Positions 25,543 through 35,400 of a stretch of DNA of 49,408 nucleotides are shown in pieces; position 1 is the first letter of the stretch, and the number at the start of each line of letters is the position of its first letter. Location: contig QHZN01000113.1 of assembly GCA_003225365.1 (NCBI GenBank), positions 1 through 49,408 on the forward strand, read 5' to 3'. Source of the stretch: Acidobacteriota bacterium. Its GTDB lineage: Bacteria; Acidobacteriota; Terriglobia; UBA7540. A program made the translations under genes and the position numbers. Below the pieces are notes generated by a model. That model saw only the letters and a list, made by a program, of their open reading frames with translations. It ran no database searches and was not told the origin of the DNA.

Positions 25543-27330
25543 CTAGAAAGCAATCTGAACGGACCGCGAGAGTCCCGACATGACGGAGCTCGTGCCGTCG
25601 CGAACCACCTGGCGAAGGAGGTAGCTTCCCGGCTTGACGTCGAAGCTGGTCCGCGCGGTCAATCCGGACTTGCGCAGCCGGTCGAGCGTTTCGTCCCGCA
25701 AGCGGAACGTCACCTCCTTCTGTTTGACCACGACGATGTTCCCGTTCTCGTCGAAGACGGCAACCAGTATCGTCAATTGGTCGAGGTTCCGCCCATTCTC
25801 CTTCGCGAAATGGATGGAGCCAATATCCACGTGGGTGAAGACGGACAGACGGGCTTGGCTCTGGCTCAGGCGGAAGTATTGCGTGCGAAGGTCGGAGGGG
25901 AGTTCATTCACGTCTTCCTGCGAGAAAAGGGCCCCCCGGAGCTCCTCCTTCTCTTCGGCCGCGGCGTCCTGAGTCTTGGAAGGCGCATAGTATCCGCGGC
26001 GCGCCTGGACCTCCAGCCCGCCGCGGTTCGCCAGCTTGACGGTGATCGTATGGAACCGCCCGTCCCGCTTCAAATTCGTGGGCGAATAGGTCAACACGTA
26101 AGAAACCTCGGGAAGCGCGCCGGCTTCGAGAAACCCTTGGGCCAGGTCGTTGCTGTTATGGAAAAAAACTCCGCCTGTGTCCCGAGCGAGCGTGGTCATC
26201 GGATCCTGTGTCCAGAATTCGCGCTGAATCAGGATCTGGGCTTTGAGATTCGCCAGGTCGGGACGGTCCATGGGAATGACAGGATTCATGGCGCTGGTGG
26301 CGATGGCCGGATCGGTTGCGAGGCCGCGGGCGTCCAACGTGCTGACGACCACGTTGGAACCCAGTGCGCGGTCCACGACGTCGTTAAGATGCTGGCGCTG
26401 GGATGCCGTCATGAAGCCTGGTGAAACCAGCATCACCGTGCGCTGTCCGGGCAAGACCGCCATTCGGCGGATGATTCGTTCCACTCCCCGCAGCGAGTAC
26501 TCCGCGTTGTCCTGGGTCAGGTTGAGCACGTGGACCGCCAGAGAGTAAGCGTCCCGCTGCTGGTCGGCGCGGCATTGCGGCTGGGCTTCCCGCGGCAAGC
26601 CCCGACAATTGCACTCGAAGCCCTCTTCCGTGGCGACATCGATGGCTTGGGGGTTCTTCTCCATAACGATCATGTATGCCTGATAGTCTCCGATGTCGGG
26701 ACAGTTGCGGTCGGCCGTCAAATCGCCGACTGGCCGCGGTAGGAGCCGCTGTAAGGTGCGGTGAAAGGCATCCTGATCGGAAGTGAAGTCGAGTGCGACC
26801 TGGCCCGAGGAAGTGTAAATCGCGGCGCGGTCGCCGGGGCCGAGCGATTTCTTGAGATAAGTCTCGGCGGCATCCCGGGAAGTCATGATGTCTTGCAGAT
26901 CGAGATGGACGTCATCGAAATACAACGCCAGGAAGCGCCGCGGGGTGGACATGGAGGGCACACCGGCTTCACCCTCCTGCGCCTTTCCGCCGCTCGCGAT
27001 TGCGGCCGGCGTGGGCTCGCCCGGAGCCCTCTCCACCGCAAAATGCGATATGGTTTGGGGCTTCCCGTTGTCGTAAAGGCCAAAATCCTCCTTGCGCAGG
27101 CTGCCTTGCACGCGGCCTTCGCGGTCCCGCACGATCACGCGCACCACCACCAGGTTGCGCTCGACCTTTAATTGAAACGCCGGCGGGGTCTCCCGCGTCG
27201 ACATCTCGGGCTTTGCGGCCTGCTGCGAGAGCAATGAAGAAACCGCGGCCGCGAAAAATGCCATGAGGCTGCACGCTGTGAAAAAAAAGCCGCGCCTCAA
27301 TGCCGTCGGTTTGAAGTTTATTCCGCGCAC
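25543..27330 (-). CDS. VWFA-related Acidobacterial protein C
   Basis: A 595-residue paralogue with a GTG start and an export signal (FFFTACSLMAFFAAAVSSLL). Same order of motifs: RNLVVVRVIVRDREGRV, EDFGLYDNGKPQTISHF, FLALYFDDVHLDLQDIMTS, PGQRTVMLVSPGFM, TGGVFFHNSNDLAQG, SYVLTYSPTNLKRDGRFHTI. A Cys pair (ECNCRG) sits in the middle of the VWA domain. The gene is separated from B by repeat S. The high similarity to B and D points to local tandem duplication. Confidence 0.88.
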   Translation of the reverse strand: MRGINFKPTALRRGFFFTACSLMAFFAAAVSSLLSQQAAKPEMSTRETPPAFQLKVERNLVVVRVIVRDREGRVQGSLRKEDFGLYDNGKPQTISHFAVERAPGEPTPAAIASGGKAQEGEAGVPSMSTPRRFLALYFDDVHLDLQDIMTSRDAAETYLKKSLGPGDRAAIYTSSGQVALDFTSDQDAFHRTLQRLLPRPVGDLTADRNCPDIGDYQAYMIVMEKNPQAIDVATEEGFECNCRGLPREAQPQCRADQQRDAYSLAVHVLNLTQDNAEYSLRGVERIIRRMAVLPGQRTVMLVSPGFMTASQRQHLNDVVDRALGSNVVVSTLDARGLATDPAIATSAMNPVIPMDRPDLANLKAQILIQREFWTQDPMTTLARDTGGVFFHNSNDLAQGFLEAGALPEVSYVLTYSPTNLKRDGRFHTITVKLANRGGLEVQARRGYYAPSKTQDAAAEEKEELRGALFSQEDVNELPSDLRTQYFRLSQSQARLSVFTHVDIGSIHFAKENGRNLDQLTILVAVFDENGNIVVVKQKEVTFRLRDETLDRLRKSGLTARTSFDVKPGSYLLRQVVRDGTSSVMSGLSRSVQIAF

Positions 27331-27497
27331 GAACGATCACCGTTCCTGGCTAAGGAAGGGCCGCACACAGGAAAATTTCAAGTGTCCCATCCACCCCTCC
27401 CTGTAATATCCGGCTTCGAGAATCGGAAGTCAAACGGAACGGCTTGCGAGGCCGCTTTCAAACCCAATGGGCCCTTTGGCCTTACTGGGACGTTCGC
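27331..27497. other. Gap between VWFA genes C and D
   Basis: No gene. It must contain the translation signals, and perhaps a promoter, for gene C. An AGGAA lies about 14 bp from the GTG start; I saw no clear promoter hexamers. Confidence 0.35.
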
Positions 27498-29366
27498 TCA
27501 AAAGGAAATGTCCACGCTGGTGTTCAAAGCCGAGAGCGCGCCAAGTTCGGAGTCACGTACTACCTCACGCACCCAGTAAGTTCCGGGCGCGAGGTGAAAC
27601 TCGTCTCGAATGCCGATCCCGCCTTGGAGGGTTTTCGCCAGGCCTGAAGCGGTGAGACGCAACTGCATCCGTTTGCGGTGGCCGTCCACGTAATTGCCGT
27701 CGCGGTCGAAAACGACTGTGACGAATGTCAGGTTGTCGTCGTTGCGGTCGCCCTCCTTGTGAAAAGTCAGAGCGTTGGCGTCCAGATGGACTCGAACGGC
27801 GAGGGAGGCAGTCTTGGGATCGAGCTGATGGAACTGTGTAGAGACCTCAACCGGGAGTTCCCTCACCTCGTCCCGTGAAAAGACGGCGTCCTGAACCTCC
27901 TGGTCAGCTTGGCCGCCGGCGTCAAGGGTCTTTGTGGGCGCAAAATAGCCACGACGAGCCGTTACTGTAAAACCCTTGCTCGCCGCAAGCTCGACTTTCA
28001 AGCGGTGGAATTTTCCGTCGGCCTTCAGGTTCTCTGGTGAAAATGCCAGAACGTACGAAACCTCGGGCGAGCCGGCAAGCTCTCTCAAGCCGAAAACGAT
28101 GTCGTTGTTATTGTGAAAGAACCGCCCACCTGTGCTCTCGGAAAGCTCGGCAAGAACCTCCCAGTCGGCCGTCAGGGTTGATGAGGCGATGCTTTCGATG
28201 AGAGAGGGGAGGTTTGGTATCGAGGCCCTGCCTTCACCTCGAATTGACGGTGGCTGGATGGGGATGGTCTGGCTGGCATCCGCAAAGGGAGAAGGGTTGG
28301 TCAGACCTTCCGGGTCGAGGGCGCTGATGATAACGCCGGCCCGCAGCGCGCGCTCGATAATTCGGTCGAGAATATCGGCGGGCTTGAAGGCCACGAAGCC
28401 GCGCGAAACCAGAATCAGGTTGCGCTCACCCGGGGCACTGGCCAGCCGGCGGGTCATCCGATCGAGCAAGCGCAGAGAATCGAGCGACGCCGCTCGATAG
28501 ACGCCCTCGGCCGCCTTCGCGAACGCTTCCGCTTGAAATGGCGAAATGAACGGGCAGCCCTGGCCCGCTGCCTGAGCCCGGATGAAGGAAAGGGCGTCAG
28601 GGTCTTCGTAATTCACCTGCCGGTCCACCACGTAGTCCGAAACCCGCGGGCAATCCTTCAACGGATCACCGCCGTGAAAATTCGGCTTCAATCGCTTCAG
28701 GGCGCTTTCAAGTTGTTGGCGATCGCCAGTGAATTCGACCGCGATATCGCCGGCGGTGGTCACAATCGCAACGCGCTCGGCAGGCGTCATCGTCGCGCTC
28801 AGGAATTTCTTCCCGGCCTCGCGCGACCGGACCAGGCCTTCGAACGAAGAGTGGGCGTTGTCAAAGACGAGGAGCACGTAGCGTCTCGGTGGCTCTACCG
28901 CATTCGGGCCCGGCCGCTTATGAGCGATGGGGGTGTGCTCCACGGACTCAGCCGGCGTAGGAGTTGGAATCCCTGGCCGCTCCACGTCGAAATGCGAGAT
29001 GACCTGGGGCTTTCCGTTGTCGAAGAGCCGGAAGTCCTCCTGTTTCAGGCCGTCCACGGCTTTGCCATTCGAATCCCGCACGACCACGCGCACCAGTACT
29101 TCGTTGCGCCGAGTTCGGAGAACCGAGGTCTTCTCTTGGCTTTCGGACTGTCCAGGAATTTGTCCGAGAGTGGCGGAGGAGCGGGATGGCAGGGGCCAAT
29201 CCAGCACGATTCCGGCAAGCGCGAGCAGGCCGGCGGAAAGAATCCGAAAGAGTGCCTTCGAGCGGCCCAATCCGAGTGTTCGGCGAAGGGCGATGGCGCC
29301 AATTTTCGGTAATTTGATTCGCGGTTCTTCGAGTGCGCCTGAAGCGCGGCCTGAGGTTCGGCCCAT
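27498..29366 (-). CDS. VWFA-related Acidobacterial protein D
   Basis: About 622 residues from the ATG at 29366, which has GGGGAGG 8 bp upstream; codons further upstream in frame overlap the divergent ubiD gene and are rejected. A basic N-terminus precedes a membrane/export segment (ILSAGLLALAGIVLDWPL). Family motifs: EVLVRVVVRDSNGKAVDG, EDFRLFDNGKPQVISHFDVE, YVLLVFDNAHSSFEGLVRSR, PGERNLILVSRGFV, TGGRFFHNNNDI, YVLAFSPENLKADGKFHRLK. It is first of the four in transcription order and 75 bp from ubiD, so the shared gap probably holds the operon promoter. Confidence 0.88.
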   Translation of the reverse strand: MGRTSGRASGALEEPRIKLPKIGAIALRRTLGLGRSKALFRILSAGLLALAGIVLDWPLPSRSSATLGQIPGQSESQEKTSVLRTRRNEVLVRVVVRDSNGKAVDGLKQEDFRLFDNGKPQVISHFDVERPGIPTPTPAESVEHTPIAHKRPGPNAVEPPRRYVLLVFDNAHSSFEGLVRSREAGKKFLSATMTPAERVAIVTTAGDIAVEFTGDRQQLESALKRLKPNFHGGDPLKDCPRVSDYVVDRQVNYEDPDALSFIRAQAAGQGCPFISPFQAEAFAKAAEGVYRAASLDSLRLLDRMTRRLASAPGERNLILVSRGFVAFKPADILDRIIERALRAGVIISALDPEGLTNPSPFADASQTIPIQPPSIRGEGRASIPNLPSLIESIASSTLTADWEVLAELSESTGGRFFHNNNDIVFGLRELAGSPEVSYVLAFSPENLKADGKFHRLKVELAASKGFTVTARRGYFAPTKTLDAGGQADQEVQDAVFSRDEVRELPVEVSTQFHQLDPKTASLAVRVHLDANALTFHKEGDRNDDNLTFVTVVFDRDGNYVDGHRKRMQLRLTASGLAKTLQGGIGIRDEFHLAPGTYWVREVVRDSELGALSALNTSVDISF

Positions 29367-29441
29367 CGCGCAGCCCTCCCCGTTCCGATAATTATTGATT
29401 TGACCGGAGCAATTTGCAATGCTTCGCGTGGGATTTTGACG

Positions 29442-30908
29442 ATGGCTTTGAAGGACCTGCGCGAATTCATTGCCCGCCTCGAGCGCGAAGGCGAACTTGT
29501 CCGCATCGCCGAGCCCGTGGACGTGGAGCTGGAGATCGCGGAAATCACCGACCGGGTTTCGAAATCCGGCGGCCCGGCGCTGTTGTTCGAGCGGCCGCGC
29601 TCGGCGCGCGACGGCACAAGCTTCGCTATCCCTCTGCTCATTAATGCGCTGGGCTCGAAGCACCGCTGCGAGCTTGCGCTCGAGGTCTCATCGCTTGAGG
29701 ACGTGGCGGGCCGCCTCGAAGAGCTGCTCGAAATGAAGCCGCCGGAGGGATTCCTCGAGAAAGTCAAAATGCTTCCCAAGCTCGCCGAGCTCGGCTCGTT
29801 TCTTCCGAAAAGTGTGAAGACCGGGCCCGTGAAGGAAGTCATCGAGCGGGAACGGCCTTCACTCGCGACCCTGCCCATTATGAAATGTTGGCCCGAAGAC
29901 GCCGGGAGGTTTATCACTTTTCCGATGGTCATTACCCGCAGCCCGAAGACCGGCCGGCGCAACGTGGGTTGCTACCGCTTGCAGGTTTACGACGAGCGGA
30001 CCACCGCCATGCATTGGCAAATCCACAAGGGCGGCGCGGAGCACTTTCGCTGGCTGGAGCGGGAAGGGAAGGGGCGGCGCATGGAGGTTGCGGTGGCGCT
30101 CGGCGCTGACCCCGTCACCATGCTCGCCGGCGTCTTACCGCTGCCCGCCGACCTGGACGAATTTCTTTTCGCCGGATTCCTGCGCCGCGATCCGCTGGAA
30201 CTCGTGCCCTGCGAGACCGTAGACCTGGAGGTGCCCGCCAACGCGGAAATCGTGCTGGAAGGCTACGTGGACCTCGACGACATCCGCGCCGAAGGGCCTT
30301 TCGGCGACCACACCGGTTATTATTCGCTCCAAGACCAATTCCCGGCGTTCCACATTACCTGCCTCACAAGGCGCAAAGACCCCATCTACGTCTCGACCAT
30401 CGTCGGCCCGCCGCCCATGGAAGACTACTGGATGGGCCACGCCGTAGAGCGAATTTTCCTCCCCCTGATGCGGAAACAATTGCCCGAAGTCGTGGACATG
30501 CACATGCCCGCCGAAGGCATCTTCCACAATTTGATGATCGTGGCGATCCGGAAGAGCTACCCGGGCCACGCGCGCAAAGTGATGAACGCTATCTGGGGGC
30601 TGCCGGGCGCGATGTTCACGAAATGTATTGTAGTGGTGGACCACGACGTGAACGTCCACGATATGCGCGAAGTCGCCTGGAAAGCTCTCAACCACATTGA
30701 CCCCGAGCGCGACATCCAGTTCACCCTCGGGCCGGTGGACCAGCTCGAGCATGCTTCGCGGTTGCCGAACTTCGGCTCCAAGATGGGCGTGGACGCCACG
30801 CGGAAGTGGCCCACTGAAGGCTTTGCCCGGCCGTGGCCCGGCGAAATCAAGATGGATGCGGAGACGAAGAAAAAGATTGACGGGCTTTGGCCGCGGCTTG
30901 GGCTGTAG
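29442..30908 (+). CDS. ubiD: UbiD family decarboxylase
   Basis: A 488-residue member of the UbiD superfamily, prenylated-FMN-dependent decarboxylases acting on aromatic or alpha,beta-unsaturated acids. The start ATG at 29442 gives the standard MALKDLREFIARLEREGELV. Motifs include GRRNVGCYRLQVYDERTTAM, the acidic DDIRAEGPFGDHTGYY (catalytic Glu region), VSTIVGPPPMEDYWMG and VVVDHDVNVHD. Usual role is ubiquinone or menaquinone side-ring decarboxylation (UbiD/MqnL) or aromatic acid breakdown; the exact substrate is uncertain. No UbiX partner is seen nearby. The stop TAG opens a palindromic element shared with the next gene. Confidence 0.9.
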   Translation: MALKDLREFIARLEREGELVRIAEPVDVELEIAEITDRVSKSGGPALLFERPRSARDGTSFAIPLLINALGSKHRCELALEVSSLEDVAGRLEELLEMKPPEGFLEKVKMLPKLAELGSFLPKSVKTGPVKEVIERERPSLATLPIMKCWPEDAGRFITFPMVITRSPKTGRRNVGCYRLQVYDERTTAMHWQIHKGGAEHFRWLEREGKGRRMEVAVALGADPVTMLAGVLPLPADLDEFLFAGFLRRDPLELVPCETVDLEVPANAEIVLEGYVDLDDIRAEGPFGDHTGYYSLQDQFPAFHITCLTRRKDPIYVSTIVGPPPMEDYWMGHAVERIFLPLMRKQLPEVVDMHMPAEGIFHNLMIVAIRKSYPGHARKVMNAIWGLPGAMFTKCIVVVDHDVNVHDMREVAWKALNHIDPERDIQFTLGPVDQLEHASRLPNFGSKMGVDATRKWPTEGFARPWPGEIKMDAETKKKIDGLWPRLGL

Positions 30909-30967
30909 GGGCGCGTGGCGTGCGCCCCGCCGCCGAATGGAGAGTGGGCGAACGCCGTTCGCCCCTA
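30906..30967. repeat. Palindromic element TAGGGGCG...CGCCCCTA between convergent genes
   Basis: The gap between ubiD (plus) and the VOC gene (minus) is one element. Outer arms gtaggggcg (30905-30913) and cgcccctac (30960-30968) carry the TAG stop codons of both genes, one on each strand. Two inner hairpins are present: GGGGCGC/GCGCCCC and gggcgaac-gcc-gttcgccc. Confidence 0.85.
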
Positions 30968-31969
30968 CGGATCCAGAATGGGCGAGCAACATGGTTGGCG
31001 GACGGGCTTCGGCTCCATGAGTTCAGCCCGCGTCAGATTTGGGTCGTAGAGGCTCAATTGCCACCTGCCGTCGCGGCCGATTTGGGGCTTTTCCGGCACG
31101 CTCACGCCTCGCTTCAGGAGCGTTTGGTACGCGGCCTCCACGCTTCGGACGCACAGCGCCAAGTGGTGCATCACACCGAGCGACCGAGGCGACGGGTTCT
31201 TGACGTTGAGCATGTATTCGAGCCAGTCCGTGCCTTCGGGCACTCGCATGTCCACCCAGTCGGTCCGCGCGTCAGTCATCCCGCCGTGCCAAGTCTCACG
31301 GAATCCTAATATGTCCCTGTAAAAGCGGTCCGCCGCCTGCCGGTCCTTCACGGTTACGCCGAGGTGTATCATGCGCTCGGAGATACGCGCCGCGGGCAGA
31401 AACTTGCCGAAATTCCTGCTGTGGAGGGACCCAGGGATGTATTGAACAAATTCCACGGTGTGCCCGTCGGGGTCGTTCACTTCGAAACTGAGGTTGCCGT
31501 CGAGTTGCGGCTCGAGTTTTGGCGGGACTTTGAGCCCGCGACCGGCCATATAAGTCCTCAGCGCTTGAATGTCGCGGGTCTCGAAGGCGATGTGGGAGAG
31601 CCGGTCTTCGATGGCATTCTTGAGTTCAGGGAACACCTCGATGAATTGGTGGTCGTTCACCTTGAAATAGGTGAGCATCAAGCCTCCGCTCGGCTTGTCC
31701 ACCGTGAAGGGCTCCTGAAATCCCAGGACGCCGCCGTAAAAATTTCGCGCCGCGGCCAAGTCGTCCGTTCGGAGGCCGATGTGAGCAATGCCGACGATGG
31801 GCGGGCGCGCCACCGGAGCGGCGACGCCGGGCGCCCGTGAGTGAGCTGCTTCGGCCTTGCTTGGCTGCGTCCTCGGAGTTCGGCCCGGCATAAGGGAGAG
31901 GCCGGCCATGGCAAAAACCAGAAAAGCGCTTTGGGCTCGGAGTTTGGTCATGGATAGAGGATTGAACAT
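30965..31969 (-). CDS. Secreted two-domain VOC (glyoxalase-like) protein
   Basis: About 334 residues with an N-terminal export signal (AFLVFAMAGLSLMPGRT) and two vicinal-oxygen-chelate domains. The first begins VGIAHIGLRTDDLAAARNFY and has a later Glu in DPDGHTVEFVQYI; the second begins RMIHLGVTVKDRQAADRFYR and has SLYDPNLTRAELMEP. Metal ligands of the His/Glu type are present in both halves, so it may be a metal-dependent dioxygenase, lyase or isomerase. The start is uncertain: ATG 31969 is used, ATG 31951 is an alternative. The stop lies in the shared palindrome. Confidence 0.8.
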   Translation of the reverse strand: MFNPLSMTKLRAQSAFLVFAMAGLSLMPGRTPRTQPSKAEAAHSRAPGVAAPVARPPIVGIAHIGLRTDDLAAARNFYGGVLGFQEPFTVDKPSGGLMLTYFKVNDHQFIEVFPELKNAIEDRLSHIAFETRDIQALRTYMAGRGLKVPPKLEPQLDGNLSFEVNDPDGHTVEFVQYIPGSLHSRNFGKFLPAARISERMIHLGVTVKDRQAADRFYRDILGFRETWHGGMTDARTDWVDMRVPEGTDWLEYMLNVKNPSPRSLGVMHHLALCVRSVEAAYQTLLKRGVSVPEKPQIGRDGRWQLSLYDPNLTRAELMEPKPVRQPCCSPILDP

Positions 31970-32084
31970 TCTCCTTGAGAATTCAAGCCTCGCCCCGCAA
32001 GCCCGCGCGAGATGAAGAAGCCATCGCGTATTGGTTGACTGCGTTCGCTCCAGCGCAGTAACGTAAAGTGGAGGCGGCTGCGGT

Positions 32085-32336
32085 ATGTCCCAACACCCTG
32101 TGCTCCTTTGGTTGCTCGTCGGCCTTTTGGCGGGGTGGCTGACCGGAAAAGTTACGCGAGGCCGTGGATTCGGTCTCCTGGCCGATCTGTTTCTCGGGCT
32201 GATCGGTTCGGTGATTGGAGGCTGGATTTTCGGCAGGCTCGGCATCAGCTTTTATGGGTTCGTCGGCAGCCTCGCCGCCGCAACCGTGGGAGCGGTGGTG
32301 CTGGTCTCAATCGCGCGGCTCTTCCATTCTGAATAA
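32085..32336 (+). CDS. GlsB/YeaQ/YmgE family stress membrane protein
   Basis: An 83-residue, three-helix membrane protein of the transglycosylase-associated (GlsB/YeaQ) family. The signature GLLAGWLTGKVTRGRGFG is followed by DLFLGLIGSVIGGWIFGRLG and a last helix GSLAAATVGAVVLVSIARLF. Members are linked to general stress; the molecular role is unknown. Divergent from the VOC gene and convergent with the TonB receptor. Confidence 0.92.
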   Translation: MSQHPVLLWLLVGLLAGWLTGKVTRGRGFGLLADLFLGLIGSVIGGWIFGRLGISFYGFVGSLAAATVGAVVLVSIARLFHSE

Positions 32337-32470
32337 ACCAAAAATCCAGTGACTTGGTGTCGGCTGCCCGAATGAAGGGCGCTGCGAGGAGACTCTGCGC
32401 GCGCTCCCGCGGGTGCAAGGGTAACCAAACCAGAAGAGGCGGCGCAACGACCGCAAGCCTTGCGGCCAGG

Positions 32471-35400
32471 TCACCACGCGAGGCGCAGCGCGAACTGGAT
32501 TTGCCGGGAATTCTCCGCGGAACTGATGCGGCCGAAGTTCGATGTGCCGACGATGAGGCCTGGGCGGCCGAAGTTCGGGTGGTTCGTCAAGTTGAAAAAG
32601 TCCGAGCGAAAGACCAAGTGCGTTTTCTCGCTCAGTCGGAACGGGCGCTCCAGGCTCAGGTCCCAGTCGGCGAGGCCCGCGCCCTCGATGACGTTTCGAC
32701 CTTCGTTGCCGGGGATGCTGAAAGGGCCGAGCGCGTCCGAATATGTCGGCGGAGGGACGAGCGCTGCGGTATTAAACCAGCGTTTGGGGTCGCGCTCGCC
32801 CGCGGGGATCTTGGGGTTCGCAATGAGGTTTGGCCGGTCGGTGCCATTGGAATCTGTTCCGCTGAGCGCCGTTTGGAGGATAGCGGTCATAGGCTGCCCG
32901 GTTTGGGCGGTCCAAATACCGGACATCTGCCAGCCACCGAACACTCGCGACGGAACACCGGCGGTCGCCCAACGGCGAGTCGGCCCGAAGGGCAGGCTCC
33001 AGGTACTCGAAAGGACGAAGCGATGGCGGATGTCGAAATCTGAAAGGCCTCGCTCGGCTTTCATGTTGTAATTATCCTGGGGCTGGTTGGTTCCTTGAAG
33101 GCCCGAGGCGTCGTCAATGGACTTGCCGCGGGTGTACGCCGCGATGAACGAAAGCCCGCCGGAGTAGCGGCGCTCCACGCGCAGGATCAGCGCGTTGTAG
33201 TTGGAATTAACGTCGGTGGCCCGTGTAAATTGGTTGCTGCCGGGCTGGGGGTGGTTGCCGCGCCGGACATCCGGCAGATTGGGGATTCCCTGATTCTGAA
33301 GCGCGCGGCGAGGGAGTTTGTGGCCGTCTGAGCCGGTATAGCTCGCGGAAAAGACGGTGTTCGGAGCGAGCTCGCGCTCGACGGAAAGGCTCCACTCGTA
33401 CACATAGCCATTGCGAATGTTCGGCGGGGAAGAGATTGCGTCGGGCGGCATGTTCCCGAGTTGATAGGCGAGCGAGTAGGTGAGCGTCGGCGGCGCGAAT
33501 GCTTGCCCGCAGGCCCCAGGGCCGTAGAAGCGGCAAAGGTCGAGGCCGAACAGGAATTCGGTAAGCGGCGGACTCAATCGCGTTTCAGCGGCATAGTCGA
33601 GTTCGCCGAGGGAGTTGAACACTCCCAATCCCCCCCGCAACGACGTCTTGCCGTCGCCGCTCAACGCGTAGCCGAAGCCTACTCGAGGCGCCCACCCCGC
33701 CCAGTCGGGCCGAATCAGAGAAGCCGGAAGGCCAGCCTGCTCAGAAGTGATGAACTCTAGTCCATAAAGGGTCTGCAACTGCCGGACGAGAGGGTTCGAG
33801 AGCAAGCCCGAGGCTTGGCCCAGGTCATTGCGGACGATGAACCGTTTGGCTTTGCTTGGGTCGAGGATGGAAGCGCGGCCGTCGGCGTTGACGGGCGGGG
33901 AATTAAATTCTTCACGCAAGCCGTAGTCGAGCGTCAGCCGGCGAGTGGCGCGGAACTGGTCGCTTGCATAGAAGCCCGCGTAGTTCAGCCGGTCGTTGCC
34001 GCCGGAGTTCCCCGCCTGAGCAAAAGAGAGAAAAGGGCGGCCCAGGAGAAAATCGGCGAAGGCGTTGCCGGAGGCCGAGCCCGCGCCGGTGACGGGGTCG
34101 CCGCTGAACGAAAATACGCCTTGGCCGAAGTCCTCGACCAGATAGAAGAGCCGCAGGCGGCGATAATCGCCTCCGAACTTCAAGGTGTGCCGGCCGTGAA
34201 TGGAGGCCACATTGTCAGTGATTTGGAAAGTATGGTTTTTGCGGATCTGCGGCTGGAAGATGTCGCTATCGCCCATGTCGGCGAAGCCGGGCACGTTGAT
34301 GGCCGGGATGCCGTTGTTCGTCGCCCCCGGCGCGCGCGCGATGCCGAGTGATTCCAGAAACCCGCTGTGAATGTTCTCGGCTTCCTTCGTGCCACGGAAG
34401 AAGGAATATCCCAGGCGAAAATCGTTGACGAGTGAGGGGCTGAGCGCCGACGTAATGCCCAGCGCCAAATTACGGCCCTTGTCGTTATGGTTCGTCCCAA
34501 AGCCGGGCGGCGCCGAGGTGTTCTGGGCAAACGAATTCGAAACGAAAGGGAAAAGCTGGCGGCTGTTGTAAACCAGGGCGCGAACAAAGACTTCGGTATC
34601 CTGGGTCCAATGGTGGTCGAGCCGCACTAGAAACTGGTCGGTGGTGACCCGGTCGAGGGCCACGTTGACGTTATTGTTCGCTCCGAGCGGAGCGTTGGGC
34701 AAATTGGGTTCGGGTAAAAGGCCGAGGATGGCGCGCGAGAGCGGGCTGAACTCTTGCTGCGGGATTTTGTTTCCCTGATATGGCTGGCCGGTCGCCGGAT
34801 TGACGATGGTGGGGAAGGGCAGGCCGGTCAGGGGGTTGATGTCGCTGAAATCCCCCTGGCGCAAAGCATCCGAGGGCAGAAGCGTCGTATTCGTCTTGCT
34901 CTGGTGAAACCGCAAACCTTCGTAGTTGGCAAATAAGAATGTTCGGTCGCGCGCGAGCGGACCCCCCAGGCTCGCGCCGAATTGGTTCTGCCGGAAGGGC
35001 GGGATCGGGCGGCTCGCAAGGTCGAAAAAGTTTTTGGCGTCGAGCGCGCTGTTGCGAAAATATTCGTAGGCGGTGCCGGAGAACTGATTGCTTCCCGAGC
35101 GCGACACGATGCTCACCTGCGCGCCGGAGGTGAGGCCCTGGTCGGGACTGTAGGAGTTTTCCAGGATGCGAAATTCCTGAATGCTGTCTAGCGAGGGATT
35201 CGCGGCCAAGCTGTAAGCAAAAGGTTCCATCAGCGTCACGCCATCGAGGGCGAAATTGTTGCGCTCGGAGCGCTGGCCGTTCACTGAAAACCCCAGGCCC
35301 ATCGCCGCGGTATTGAACTGCTGGGTGGCGCCGTTGGGATAGGGCGGAACGGTACCGGCGGCGATGAGGGCCAGTTGTGAAAACTGCCTTCCGTCGAGCG

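Noticed and set aside
29367-29663. N-terminal extension of VWFA protein D
   Set aside because: Would overlap the start of ubiD on the other strand; the ATG at 29366 has a strong ribosome site and gives a normal export signal.
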